A DNA stretch of 60,694 bases from JAFTYO01 sp045613125 (GTDB lineage: Bacteria > Pseudomonadota > Alphaproteobacteria > RF32 > CAG-239), in the NCBI GenBank assembly GCA_045613125.1, contig JAZLAM010000028.1, positions 1 through 60,694 on the forward strand, in the 5' to 3' direction. The first letter of the stretch is position 1, and each line of letters opens with the position of its first letter. The notes beneath the pieces were generated by a model, which did no database searches, was not told the origin of the DNA, and was given only the letters and a program-made list of their open reading frames with translations. Shown here piece after piece: positions 52,786 through 59,990 of the stretch. Position numbers and translations under genes: made by a program.

Positions 52786-52876
52786 TTTAAAAAAACTGCA
52801 AAGTTTAATCGAAAATTTATCATTTTATGATATTAGAGTGGAAGATTATGTAATTAAAATCAAAAAAGGGTAAAAA

Positions 52877-53626
52877 ATGGAAACTCAAGAACTTGTAGAT
52901 GTGGCTGTTGATGCTGCAAACCAAATGTCGATGTGGGATTTGGTTTGGGCATCGGATACTGTTACCAAAATTGTTATGATTGGCCTTATTGCAGCTTCTG
53001 TTTGGTCGTGGACCATTATTTTTGAAAAAATATCAACATTAAGAAATGTAAAAAAAACTTCCAAAAAATTTGAAGAGGCTTTTTGGTCAGGTGGTTCTCT
53101 TGACAGATTGTACGATGCAATCGGTAATAATCCGAGAGATCCGATGTCTTCTATGTTTATGGCAGCAATGAAAGAATGGCGTCGTTCAAATCTGATGAAA
53201 TCTAAAACAGACAGAAGCTTAAGAGGTGTTACATTACAACAACGTATTGAAAAGGCTATGATGGTGACAATGGATAAAGAGTTAGACGATTTAGATAATC
53301 GTTTGGGCTTTTTAGCTTCAACAGGATCAGTTGCTCCTCTAGTAGGACTTTTTGGCACCGTATGGGGAATTATTAACAGCTTTAATGCAATTGCCGTTAC
53401 ACAAAGTAATTCATTATCAGCTATGGCTCCAGGTATTGCAGAAGCTTTGTTTACAACAGCATTTGGCCTCATTGCGGCAATTCCGGCGGTGGTTGCTTAT
53501 AATATGATAACCTCAGATATTGACAGATATGCTAAAAGGCTTGAAAATTTTATTGCTGAATTTTCAACTATTTTATCTCGAGAGATTGATGATAGCACGA
53601 TAAAGGCAGAAATTGCGGGAGAATAA
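52877..53626 (+). CDS. tolQ: Tol-Pal system proton-channel subunit TolQ
   Basis: An inner-membrane protein that with TolR uses the proton gradient to drive TolA. The 249-residue protein has three membrane helices, one near residues 33-50 and two after GSVAPLVGLFGTVWGIINSF (about 150-200), in the MotA/TolQ/ExbB arrangement. AAGGG precedes the ATG. tolR follows 2 bp downstream. The tolB and pal genes that usually end the operon are absent here, and ybgC is not upstream. Confidence 0.93.
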   Translation: METQELVDVAVDAANQMSMWDLVWASDTVTKIVMIGLIAASVWSWTIIFEKISTLRNVKKTSKKFEEAFWSGGSLDRLYDAIGNNPRDPMSSMFMAAMKEWRRSNLMKSKTDRSLRGVTLQQRIEKAMMVTMDKELDDLDNRLGFLASTGSVAPLVGLFGTVWGIINSFNAIAVTQSNSLSAMAPGIAEALFTTAFGLIAAIPAVVAYNMITSDIDRYAKRLENFIAEFSTILSREIDDSTIKAEIAGE

Positions 53627-53628
53627 TA

Positions 53629-54066
53629 ATGTTTAGCAGTTCATATAATAGAACTTCTTCAAGGCGAACATCACGTCGCAATTCTGATGTAAACATTACA
53701 AATCTGATGGATGTGATGATGGTGTTGTTGGTTGTTTTTATGGTTGCAGCTCCTTTAATGACCTCAGGTATTGCTCTTGATTTACCCAAAGTTGGTGGTA
53801 AAGCTTTAGAAGGCAAAGAAACCTCGATAAACATAAGTGTCGATAAAGATGGTTACTATTATATAGGTAAAAAAGAAATTCCTGCTGATAAGATTGTGGC
53901 AAAAGTTAAAGCGATTCGCGGTGAAAACACTCAAGCATCTGTGACAATTTCGGGAGATACTTCTTCCGAATATGGCAGAGTTATAAACCTTATGGCAATG
54001 TTAAAAGAAGCCGGTTTTGAAAAAGTTGGTCTTAAAACAGAAGCTCGACCTTTGAAAAAGGAATAA
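53629..54066 (+). CDS. tolR: Tol-Pal system protein TolR
   Basis: The 145-residue stator partner of TolQ. A short basic N-terminus with SDVNITNLMDVMMVLLVVFMV contains the single membrane helix and the essential aspartate (in NLMDVM), followed by a periplasmic dimerisation domain. Length is normal. It lies between tolQ and tolA with spacings of 2 and 9 bp. Confidence 0.93.
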   Translation: MFSSSYNRTSSRRTSRRNSDVNITNLMDVMMVLLVVFMVAAPLMTSGIALDLPKVGGKALEGKETSINISVDKDGYYYIGKKEIPADKIVAKVKAIRGENTQASVTISGDTSSEYGRVINLMAMLKEAGFEKVGLKTEARPLKKE

Positions 54067-54075
54067 TAAAAAACA

Positions 54076-55071
54076 ATGAATCGCTATCTTTACAGGTCAA
54101 TCGGATTACATATAGCAGCATTTTTAGTTTTGGTGTTTGATTTGCCTTGGTTTTTAAATCCCAAAATAACAATGGGGCAAGCTCCGATAATTGTTGATTT
54201 GAAAGATATAAAACTTGCTGAAATGACAAATCTTCCACCTAAAGCAGTGTTTGGTGAAGAAGAAAAAAAAGCAACAACACCCCAAAAAGAAAAACAAAAA
54301 ACTCAAAATTGGACTAGGGAAGAAAAAAAATCTGAATCGGAACCTGAAGAGTTAAAAACTGAAGAACCTAAAAAAGATTTTGTGGATACAGAACCGGAAG
54401 TTACCAAAAAAGAAAAACAGTCGGAAAAACCGAAACCTAAACCGAAACCTAAACCAAAACCGGTGCCAAAACCTGCAAGAAAACCTACACCCAAACCCCA
54501 GCCTAAACCAAAACCCAAAACTCAGAATAAGACACCGGAGGTTAAAAAGCCTGCACCTAAAAAACAGGAAACCCCGAAAACAATTGCAAATCCGCTGAAA
54601 AGTTTGATGGATTCGGTTAGCTCTTTAGAAAAAGAAATAGGTAAAGCAGCAGCTCCTGCTATTATAAAAACAGGAACCCAAGTAAGTAATATGGGAGTTG
54701 AGGGAGGTACATCAGGTTCTTATTTTAGTGAACTTACTATTTCAGAAACTGACGCAATTGCCGGAAAATTAAGAGAATGTTGGAATCTTGATCCGGGAGT
54801 ACGTGGTATTGAAGATATGATAATTGAAATAAGAGCATTCTTAAACAAAGATGGTTCAATTAAAAATGTTGAAATATTAGATAAATCTCGTCTAAATTCA
54901 GATCCTCATTTTAGAGCAATTGCTGAAAGTGCGAGAAGGGCAGTATATAGTTGTTCTAATAAAAATGGTGTTAATATTTATAAGCTTTTTCCTGATAAAT
55001 ATGCTGATAAATATGATATGTGGAATACGATAAAACTTAGGTTTAATCCTATGGACGCGAGTATAAAATAA
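54076..55071 (+). CDS. tolA: TolA-like cell-envelope protein
   Basis: A 331-residue protein with one N-terminal membrane helix (about 9-27), a periplasmic Lys/Pro/Glu-rich arm with many KPKP repeats (about 110-175), and a C-terminal TonB/TolA-like domain beginning near residue 220 with a cysteine in LRECWNLDPG and the RAFLNKDGSIKNVEIL strand. It fits TolA by position and layout. The start codon has no strong ribosome binding site, so coupling to tolR is likely. Confidence 0.88.
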   Translation: MNRYLYRSIGLHIAAFLVLVFDLPWFLNPKITMGQAPIIVDLKDIKLAEMTNLPPKAVFGEEEKKATTPQKEKQKTQNWTREEKKSESEPEELKTEEPKKDFVDTEPEVTKKEKQSEKPKPKPKPKPKPVPKPARKPTPKPQPKPKPKTQNKTPEVKKPAPKKQETPKTIANPLKSLMDSVSSLEKEIGKAAAPAIIKTGTQVSNMGVEGGTSGSYFSELTISETDAIAGKLRECWNLDPGVRGIEDMIIEIRAFLNKDGSIKNVEILDKSRLNSDPHFRAIAESARRAVYSCSNKNGVNIYKLFPDKYADKYDMWNTIKLRFNPMDASIK

Positions 55072-55121
55072 ACCCTCAATAAAACTAAATTTTGAGTTAT
55101 AATTTAAATTGAGGGTTTTTA
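55070..55121. terminator. bidirectional terminator between tolA and infC
   Basis: AAACCCTCAAT at 55070-55080 pairs with ATTGAGGGTTT at 55108-55118, with A- and T-runs outside; it overlaps the tolA stop and lies just past the infC stop. Confidence 0.75.
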
Positions 55122-55132
55122 TACATTAAGCT

Positions 55133-55672
55133 TTACATTGGAGATATTAACATCATCATTTGTCGACCTTCAAGCTTTGGTGCGGAATCGACTTTTCCGA
55201 TAGTATCTAAATCTTCAACGATTCTGTTTAAAATATCTTTTCCCATATCATTTGCGCTCATTTCACGACCTTTAAAACGCATGGTGAACTTTACTTTATC
55301 GCCTTGAGCTAAAAATTTCTTAGCTTGTTTAATTTTTACTTCGTAATCGTGAATATCAATAACGGGACGTAATTTTAATTCTTTAATATTGACAACTTTT
55401 TGATTTTTCTTTGCTTCATTTTTGCGTTTTTGAACTTCATATTTATATTTGCCGTAGTCCAACACTTTACATACAGGCGGAATTGCTTGTGGTGAAATTT
55501 CAATTAAATCAAGGCCTGCATTATCTGCAATTTTTAATGCCTCCGATATAGAAACAATACCTCTGTTTTCTCCATTTTCATCAATCAAACGAACTTCTTT
55601 TACCTTAATGGCTTCGTTAATGCGCGGTCCGTCATCAGTACGTACTGACGCATTGTTATTTTCAATAGCTAT
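55133..55672 (-). CDS. infC: translation initiation factor IF-3
   Basis: Prevents subunit joining and checks start-codon selection, 179 residues from the chosen start. The N-domain holds GPRINEAIKVKEVRLIDENGENRGIVS, the linker is lysine-rich (KYEVQKRKNEAKKNQK), and the C-domain has the MRFKGREM block. The first in-frame ATG/GTG/TTG is a TTG at 55588, which would delete 28 conserved residues. A strong AAGGAGG lies 5 bp before an ATA at 55672 (or 11 bp before an ATT at 55666). As infC of E. coli starts at ATT for autoregulation, a non-AUG start is expected. The initiation codon chosen here is ATA, with ATT nearly as likely. Confidence 0.9.
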   Translation of the reverse strand: MAIENNNASVRTDDGPRINEAIKVKEVRLIDENGENRGIVSISEALKIADNAGLDLIEISPQAIPPVCKVLDYGKYKYEVQKRKNEAKKNQKVVNIKELKLRPVIDIHDYEVKIKQAKKFLAQGDKVKFTMRFKGREMSANDMGKDILNRIVEDLDTIGKVDSAPKLEGRQMMMLISPM

Positions 55673-55677
55673 TGTAA

Positions 55678-55684
55678 CCTCCTT
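55678..55684 (-). promoter_or_regulatory. ribosome binding site of infC
   Basis: AAGGAGG on the minus strand, the strongest in the neighbourhood, 5 bp before ATA and 11 bp before ATT. It decides the infC start and supports a rare initiation codon. Confidence 0.75.
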
Positions 55685-55824
55685 AAAATATTAAAACATA
55701 ATTATAATACTCAACAATTATAAATTATCAAGTAAAATTCGTATGTATATGAAAAAAATAAAATGAACTTTTCAAAATTTAAAATCGTTATGTTTATTGT
55801 CAGAAAAAATAAAAAGGAGTAAAA

Positions 55825-56190
55825 ATGAAAAAATTATTTATATTTGCCGTAGCCTTTATAATGTATTCAAATACGTCAAACGCTGAAAGTGTTATAGTAA
55901 TTGGAGAAGACGGAGTCGTAAAACAGCAAATTTATACTTTTAATGATTCTAACATTAATACGCAGCAATATCCCCAAGTAAGTGTGGTAAGAGAAACACC
56001 GAAAGTTACAAATTCATATTATTATGATAATATTTCTACAGGTGAAGCTATCGCTGCAGGAATAACAACGGCTGTGGTAGGCGCTTTACTGTTTGATGGA
56101 TTTAAGATACATCATCATAATAAACATAAACCGATTCGTATTCATAAAAACAAATTCAAATCTAAACATAAACCTCATAAAAAAAGATAA
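55825..56190 (+). CDS. small secreted protein with His/Lys-rich tail
   Basis: A 121-residue exported protein: AAGGAG ribosome binding site, signal peptide ending SNA near residue 20, a mature part with VSVVRETPKVTNSYYYDN, a glycine/alanine membrane-like stretch (AIAAGITTAVVGALLFDG), and a tail rich in His and Lys that could bind metal or nucleic acid. A broken paralogue lies at 57844-58098. Function unknown. Confidence 0.65.
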   Translation: MKKLFIFAVAFIMYSNTSNAESVIVIGEDGVVKQQIYTFNDSNINTQQYPQVSVVRETPKVTNSYYYDNISTGEAIAAGITTAVVGALLFDGFKIHHHNKHKPIRIHKNKFKSKHKPHKKR

Positions 56191-56285
56191 TGTTATTTTT
56201 AAAACAATGCAAAATTTCAGTAAAAAAACAGGTTTATCAAATGGTAAACCCGTTTTTAGTATGTGCAAAAAATTAAAATAATATT

Positions 56286-57596
56286 TTATTTATTCTCTGC
56301 AATATAAAATTTATGATATTCTTTTTTTAACACATCGTCCATATTTTGATTTTGATGCAATTTCTTTTTATTTTGCTCAATAAAAATACCTCTTCTGGAT
56401 TCTTGTTCGGTTAGCTTTGATATTTGTTCCCAGTTAGAAAGTCCGGCTATTTTAGCCACGGCTTCTAAAGCTTGATAATGAGGAATCTCGAAAAGTTTTT
56501 TAATTTTTTTTGCCTTTTGTTTCAGCATTTCGGAGAAAATGGTGTTAGCGCTCTTTTGTAAATTTAATAAACGTTTATAAATTTGTTCAATATAATATTC
56601 CGGCACTTTTTCTTCTTTAAAAGTAAGATTCGTAAAACATTTTTGCAAAAATACTTTGGGAGAATAAGTTTTAGAGTAAATAAGTGTGCCATCGGAAAAA
56701 AGCACATATTTTTCTTTATCGGGAGATGTGGTAATCTCACTTCCTTCAGAAGGGATTGTTATGCTTATGCAAGTTCTGTTTTTAAGTAAATTATCAATAT
56801 AAAGATTCATTTTGTCTATATCTTCTTCAGGAATATTTTGTTTCGGTCTCAATTCTTGAACATCTTTTTTGGAAATATACCAATTGTATTCTTTGGCTTT
56901 TTGATAAATGGCTTCTATATAGGCATGAGGAATATACTCATATTGAGATAAAACGTAATGAGGATTATCTTCCTTGAAATTGTAATGATTTAACGTGCCG
57001 AATATATTTTGATTATTAGTTTTTTCTTCTGATAAAAGAACTCTTCCGTTTGCAAATACAGCCATATAATCACGATAAATAGGATCTAAATTTTCATTTT
57101 TTGAAGCAGTAAGACATTCATTGTCGTTGGCAAACAAATTTTGCACAAAAACTTTAATATCGGGTAACGGTTCAATTAATAAATCCTCTTGATGCGGATA
57201 ATATGTAGAAGCAATGTCTGAAATTTTATGAAGAAAAGTATTGTAGTGCATACATTCTGTTTCATTTTGCGGTTGGTAAACTTCTTTAATTTCAAATCCG
57301 TTGAGTTTTATAGCTCTTTTGATATTATTTATTTTCTTTTGAGACATCGTAGATAAAATTAAAACGCCGTTTGAAAAAAAGTGAAAATTTTTATTAAAAG
57401 ATTCTTGTGGCATGAGAGCTGTTTTAGATTTTATTACTGCTTTTTTTCCGGTTTGTTTTTCAAACTCGTATTTTTTATTTTTCATATATAACCAAGTATC
57501 TAATGTTTGCACAAAGGGCGTAAAAGTTAAACATTTGCCGTTAGCAAACAACTCTTTAATGGTATCGGGGGATAAATCAAAATTAGTATCAGTCAT
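56286..57596 (-). CDS. hypothetical protein with three internal repeats
   Basis: A 436-residue soluble protein. ATG at 57596 has an AGGAG ribosome binding site 8 bp upstream. Three repeats of about 100-130 residues each share an LFANxxCLT-type start and an FxNGxLxL-type strand (FFSNGVLIL, VFANGRVLL, LFSDGTLIY), and the last two also end in a PxxYIExIY helix. The C-terminal KKLFEIPHYQALEAVAKIAGLSNWEQI resembles the small helical domain seen at the ends of several glyoxalase-related and phage-type proteins. Function not recognised. A structured leader may precede it. Confidence 0.65.
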   Translation of the reverse strand: MTDTNFDLSPDTIKELFANGKCLTFTPFVQTLDTWLYMKNKKYEFEKQTGKKAVIKSKTALMPQESFNKNFHFFSNGVLILSTMSQKKINNIKRAIKLNGFEIKEVYQPQNETECMHYNTFLHKISDIASTYYPHQEDLLIEPLPDIKVFVQNLFANDNECLTASKNENLDPIYRDYMAVFANGRVLLSEEKTNNQNIFGTLNHYNFKEDNPHYVLSQYEYIPHAYIEAIYQKAKEYNWYISKKDVQELRPKQNIPEEDIDKMNLYIDNLLKNRTCISITIPSEGSEITTSPDKEKYVLFSDGTLIYSKTYSPKVFLQKCFTNLTFKEEKVPEYYIEQIYKRLLNLQKSANTIFSEMLKQKAKKIKKLFEIPHYQALEAVAKIAGLSNWEQISKLTEQESRRGIFIEQNKKKLHQNQNMDDVLKKEYHKFYIAENK

Positions 57597-57603
57597 AACA
57601 CAA

Positions 57604-57740
57604 ACTCCTATAGTGAGAACATATATCAATGGCGCCTGCCAACCAAAAGTTCTCCTAAAAGGTGTTTATGTAAAAATAAAATCAACAATTGTCCCGTCCG
57701 GGTTCGCCTAAAGGCAGGCAACAAGCGCCAATTCCGCTCT
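57604..57740 (-). promoter_or_regulatory. candidate structured leader of the 56286 gene
   Basis: The minus-strand region upstream of the ribosome binding site at 57605-57609 contains an inverted repeat: GGCGC plus CCTGCC at 57631-57640 pairs with GGCAGG at 57713-57718 and GCGCC at 57725-57729, separated by a bulge. Inside are smaller hairpins (CGCCTAAAGGC and CCCGTCCGGG) and a second AGGAG-like box at 57652-57656. GC content is above that of the flanks. Confidence 0.45.
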
Positions 57741-57790
57741 AATTAAAAGGTAGCACAACAAAGATTCGTTGTCAAGTATTTTTCTAAAAA

Positions 57791-57818
57791 TAAAAAAACT
57801 ACTTCAAGTAGTTTTTTA
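57791..57818. terminator. hairpin terminator, bidirectional
   Basis: AAACTACTT/AAGTAGTTT flanked by A-run and T-run between the leader and the pseudogene. Confidence 0.75.
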
Positions 57819-57843
57819 AGGAAAGGATTAATTTCAAAATTAG

Positions 57844-58098
57844 CGCATAGTCAACTTTTCTAATCGTTTTATAGCAACATCTAATCCTCAACTAACCATC
57901 GTTAGAGAAAATCCTGTAGTAAATAATTCTTATTATTACGATTCTCTGTTAACGGGGCATGCCGTATTAGCGGGATTGACAACGATTGCCGTCGGCTCTC
58001 TTTTGTATAATGAATTTAAGCACGATAAACATAATCATTATAAACCGGCTCCGATTCGCCATTACCATAACAATCGGCATAGTTCAAAAAAACACTAA
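57844..58098 (+). pseudogene. 5'-truncated paralogue of the 55825 gene
   Basis: In the frame ending at the TAA of 58096-58098 the DNA reads PQLTIVRENPVVNNSYYYDS, then GHAVLAGLTTIAVGSLLYNEF, then a His/Lys/Asn-rich tail. This aligns with VSVVRETPKVTNSYYYDN, AIAAGITTAVVGALLFDG and the tail of the 55825 protein. No start codon, ribosome binding site or signal peptide is left, and the frame is closed by a TAG at 57841. Confidence 0.8.
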
Positions 58099-58137
58099 AA
58101 AAATGCCTTAAGAAGTTATATCTTAAGGCATTTTTTT
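58097..58137. terminator. terminator between the pseudogene and the 58136 gene
   Basis: AAAATGCCTTAAGA/TCTTAAGGCATTTT with a seven-base loop and A- and T-runs outside. It overlaps the stop of the minus-strand gene. Confidence 0.85.
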
Positions 58138-59248
58138 AACGAATGTTAAGTTTTGCAACTTTTGCCATTTCTGCTGCCAATTCTTCCTGACTTAGGGTGT
58201 TTTTTGCTTTTCGGTAAGGATTGTTGAAGAAATCAAGAGCTTCATTGCCATATCTTTGTTTGGAAACCTCAACGGTTTTATCACGGATTCCCCAACGAGC
58301 AACATTTTCAAAAGGCATTTCATTTACTGTTAATGATGGTCCAGACATTATAGTAGCATCTTTTCCATTTCGCCAAGATTCGAAACGATTCACATCTTGA
58401 GCAAAGACATTATCTGATTTTGCTGCCTCTCGCATATATGGCATAAGTTGTTGTTCCATATTTGCAACATCTTTATCCTTAAAGTAAGAGCCTTGAGTGT
58501 TTTCAGGCACGGCATCGGGATATCGTTTTTTTGCTTCTTCCAAAACCAGATTTATTTCTTGTAAAACCTCCTTTTTTACATCATCGGCAACATTAAAATG
58601 TTCTAGCCTTGCAAAGTTGTCATAAGCCGAGCCCAAAGCAACCCTAAATTGCGTTTCATCTAAGCCGGCATATTTACTCGGTTGAATTTGATTCGGCAAG
58701 ACAGGAGTCGGTTTTTGGGTGCCTCTAAGTTCCTCTATAGTTTTCTTGACTCCTTTGTAAACACCGGTTGCAAAACCGCTTGCATGCCTATATGTAGCAG
58801 AATTTTCGATGTAATCCTGATGAGTTTTTGCCCATTGTTCTTTTTGAACTTGTTTAAAGGTTTTTTTATCGGTTAATAAATCGGCATTGTTATGAAAAGA
58901 GGTAGCCAAATTTTCTTTTATACGGTCAATCCAAGCTTTTTTCTCTTTAGATTTTAACCCCATATATCCTACCACATTGCCATCAGCATCTTTCACGGCA
59001 AGTGCTGACGATGTCTCAAATTTTGCATCTAAATCATTTTTTCTGATTTCATCTTTTACTTGCTCTTTAACATTTCTCTTTAAAGTTGAGATAATTTCTT
59101 TAAATTGATTATAATTTTCTTTGATTTTTTTAATTACGGCAACATCTGATGTGACAGAATTAACCACTTCATTTAAGTCTTTTTTACCTTCTGATACATC
59201 GGCAAGCTGTCGTAAGATATCAGCTGTAAAATTAGATGTATTACTCAT
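58136..59248 (-). CDS. hypothetical helical protein
   Basis: A 370-residue, mostly helical, highly charged protein without signal peptide. ATG at 59248 has an AAGGG ribosome binding site 8 bp upstream; an extension to 59293 would use a poor start. An ALAVKDADGNVVGYMGL beta segment lies near residue 95. Not recognised. Lysine- and glutamine-rich like the 11011 and 21692 proteins. Its mRNA would carry the long structured leader at 59250-59442. Confidence 0.65.
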   Translation of the reverse strand: MSNTSNFTADILRQLADVSEGKKDLNEVVNSVTSDVAVIKKIKENYNQFKEIISTLKRNVKEQVKDEIRKNDLDAKFETSSALAVKDADGNVVGYMGLKSKEKKAWIDRIKENLATSFHNNADLLTDKKTFKQVQKEQWAKTHQDYIENSATYRHASGFATGVYKGVKKTIEELRGTQKPTPVLPNQIQPSKYAGLDETQFRVALGSAYDNFARLEHFNVADDVKKEVLQEINLVLEEAKKRYPDAVPENTQGSYFKDKDVANMEQQLMPYMREAAKSDNVFAQDVNRFESWRNGKDATIMSGPSLTVNEMPFENVARWGIRDKTVEVSKQRYGNEALDFFNNPYRKAKNTLSQEELAAEMAKVAKLNIR

Positions 59249-59249
59249 T

Positions 59250-59442
59250 TTTTGTACCCTTCTTGCTAATTTCAACGAGCGGAGAGTTAGCAAATCATAT
59301 GGTACAAAATGATCTTATCGTTTTTAAAGTATAACTTCTGAACATATACGATAAGCTCCCCGCTCATGAGAAGAGATATGCTTGGGGCCTGCCTGCCCAA
59401 GCTTTCGGCTAATCTAAGCCGTGTACCATATAGACTTGCTAA
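59250..59442 (-). promoter_or_regulatory. candidate regulatory leader RNA with alternative pairings
   Basis: On the minus strand, upstream of the 58136 gene, three related arms occur: S3 (59422-59442), S2 (59287-59309) and S1 (59250-59269, containing the ribosome binding site). S2 is complementary to S3 (17 of about 21 positions) and also to S1 (16 positions, two blocks), so the two pairings exclude each other. Between them lie hairpins CGGCT/AGCCG (59406-59421), GCTTGGG/CCCAAGC (59380-59402) and a 10-bp helix at 59311-59320/59349-59358. A 10-bp arm at 59277-59286 can also pair with 59356-59365. This is the layout of a sequester/anti-sequester switch. Confidence 0.55.
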
Positions 59443-59454
59443 AGTCCGTTATCA

Positions 59455-59474
59455 ATATGGCATTTTTGCCATAT
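59455..59474. other. hairpin ATATGGCA/TGCCATAT
   Basis: A perfect 8-bp inverted repeat with a four-T centre, directly upstream of the leader candidate. No T-run follows, so a terminator function is unlikely. Confidence 0.5.
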
Positions 59475-59479
59475 GACAA

Positions 59480-59787
59480 TGTTATTTGTATCACCTTTGT
59501 ACAAAAAAGTCAATAAAAATAGCACAACGAAGTGATCCTATCGTAATTATTTTCATAAATCCGAATCGAATGATGATAAAAATACTCTTTTAAATATATG
59601 TATGCATATATACAGGTGTGATTTTTATAAACATATAAAAAATATATCGATATTGTGTATAAAATATGAAAATATATAACATATTGATTTAGCAACATTT
59701 ACTGTCTTGCAATAGTTTTATTTATTTGTTATTTTGAAAAAGTTGTAAGAAAAAAACAATTTTTTTCAATTTTTTTAAAAAAAGGTG
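59480..59787. other. AT-rich spacer upstream of the rRNA promoter
   Basis: About 300 bp of mostly A and T without a supported gene. It may act as an UP-element-like region for the rRNA promoter, especially the T- and A-runs at 59735-59783. Confidence 0.4.
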
Positions 59788-59816
59788 TTGACAAGGTAAG
59801 GAGAATTGTTTATAAG
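59788..59816 (+). promoter_or_regulatory. sigma70-type promoter of the rRNA operon
   Basis: A perfect TTGACA at 59788-59793, exactly 17 bp, and TATAAG at 59811-59816. A- and T-runs upstream could be an UP element. The transcript would start near 59823 and have a leader of about 170 bases before the mature 16S. Confidence 0.85.
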
Positions 59817-59990
59817 CAGTTTCACCGGCGCGATGAGGTATGCTTTGTTGCGGGGAAGTTATAGAAAAAAGTGAATAAGAAGAGGATATACAGGCAGTAT
59901 GTATTAGTGATTAATATATATAAAGTCTGTATTGGAACCTAGAGAAATTCTTTATGAGTAAGATATAGACAGGATGGAACATACATCAAT

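Noticed and set aside
52885..53472. 195-residue minus-strand frame antisense to tolQ
   Set aside because: Complete overlap with the conserved tolQ gene and no independent evidence.
54303..54518. Gly-rich minus-strand frame
   Set aside because: Antisense of the KPKP repeat region of tolA.
59250..59442. tmRNA, SRP RNA or RNase P RNA in the structured region
   Set aside because: None of the conserved sequence hallmarks of these RNAs was found on either strand.
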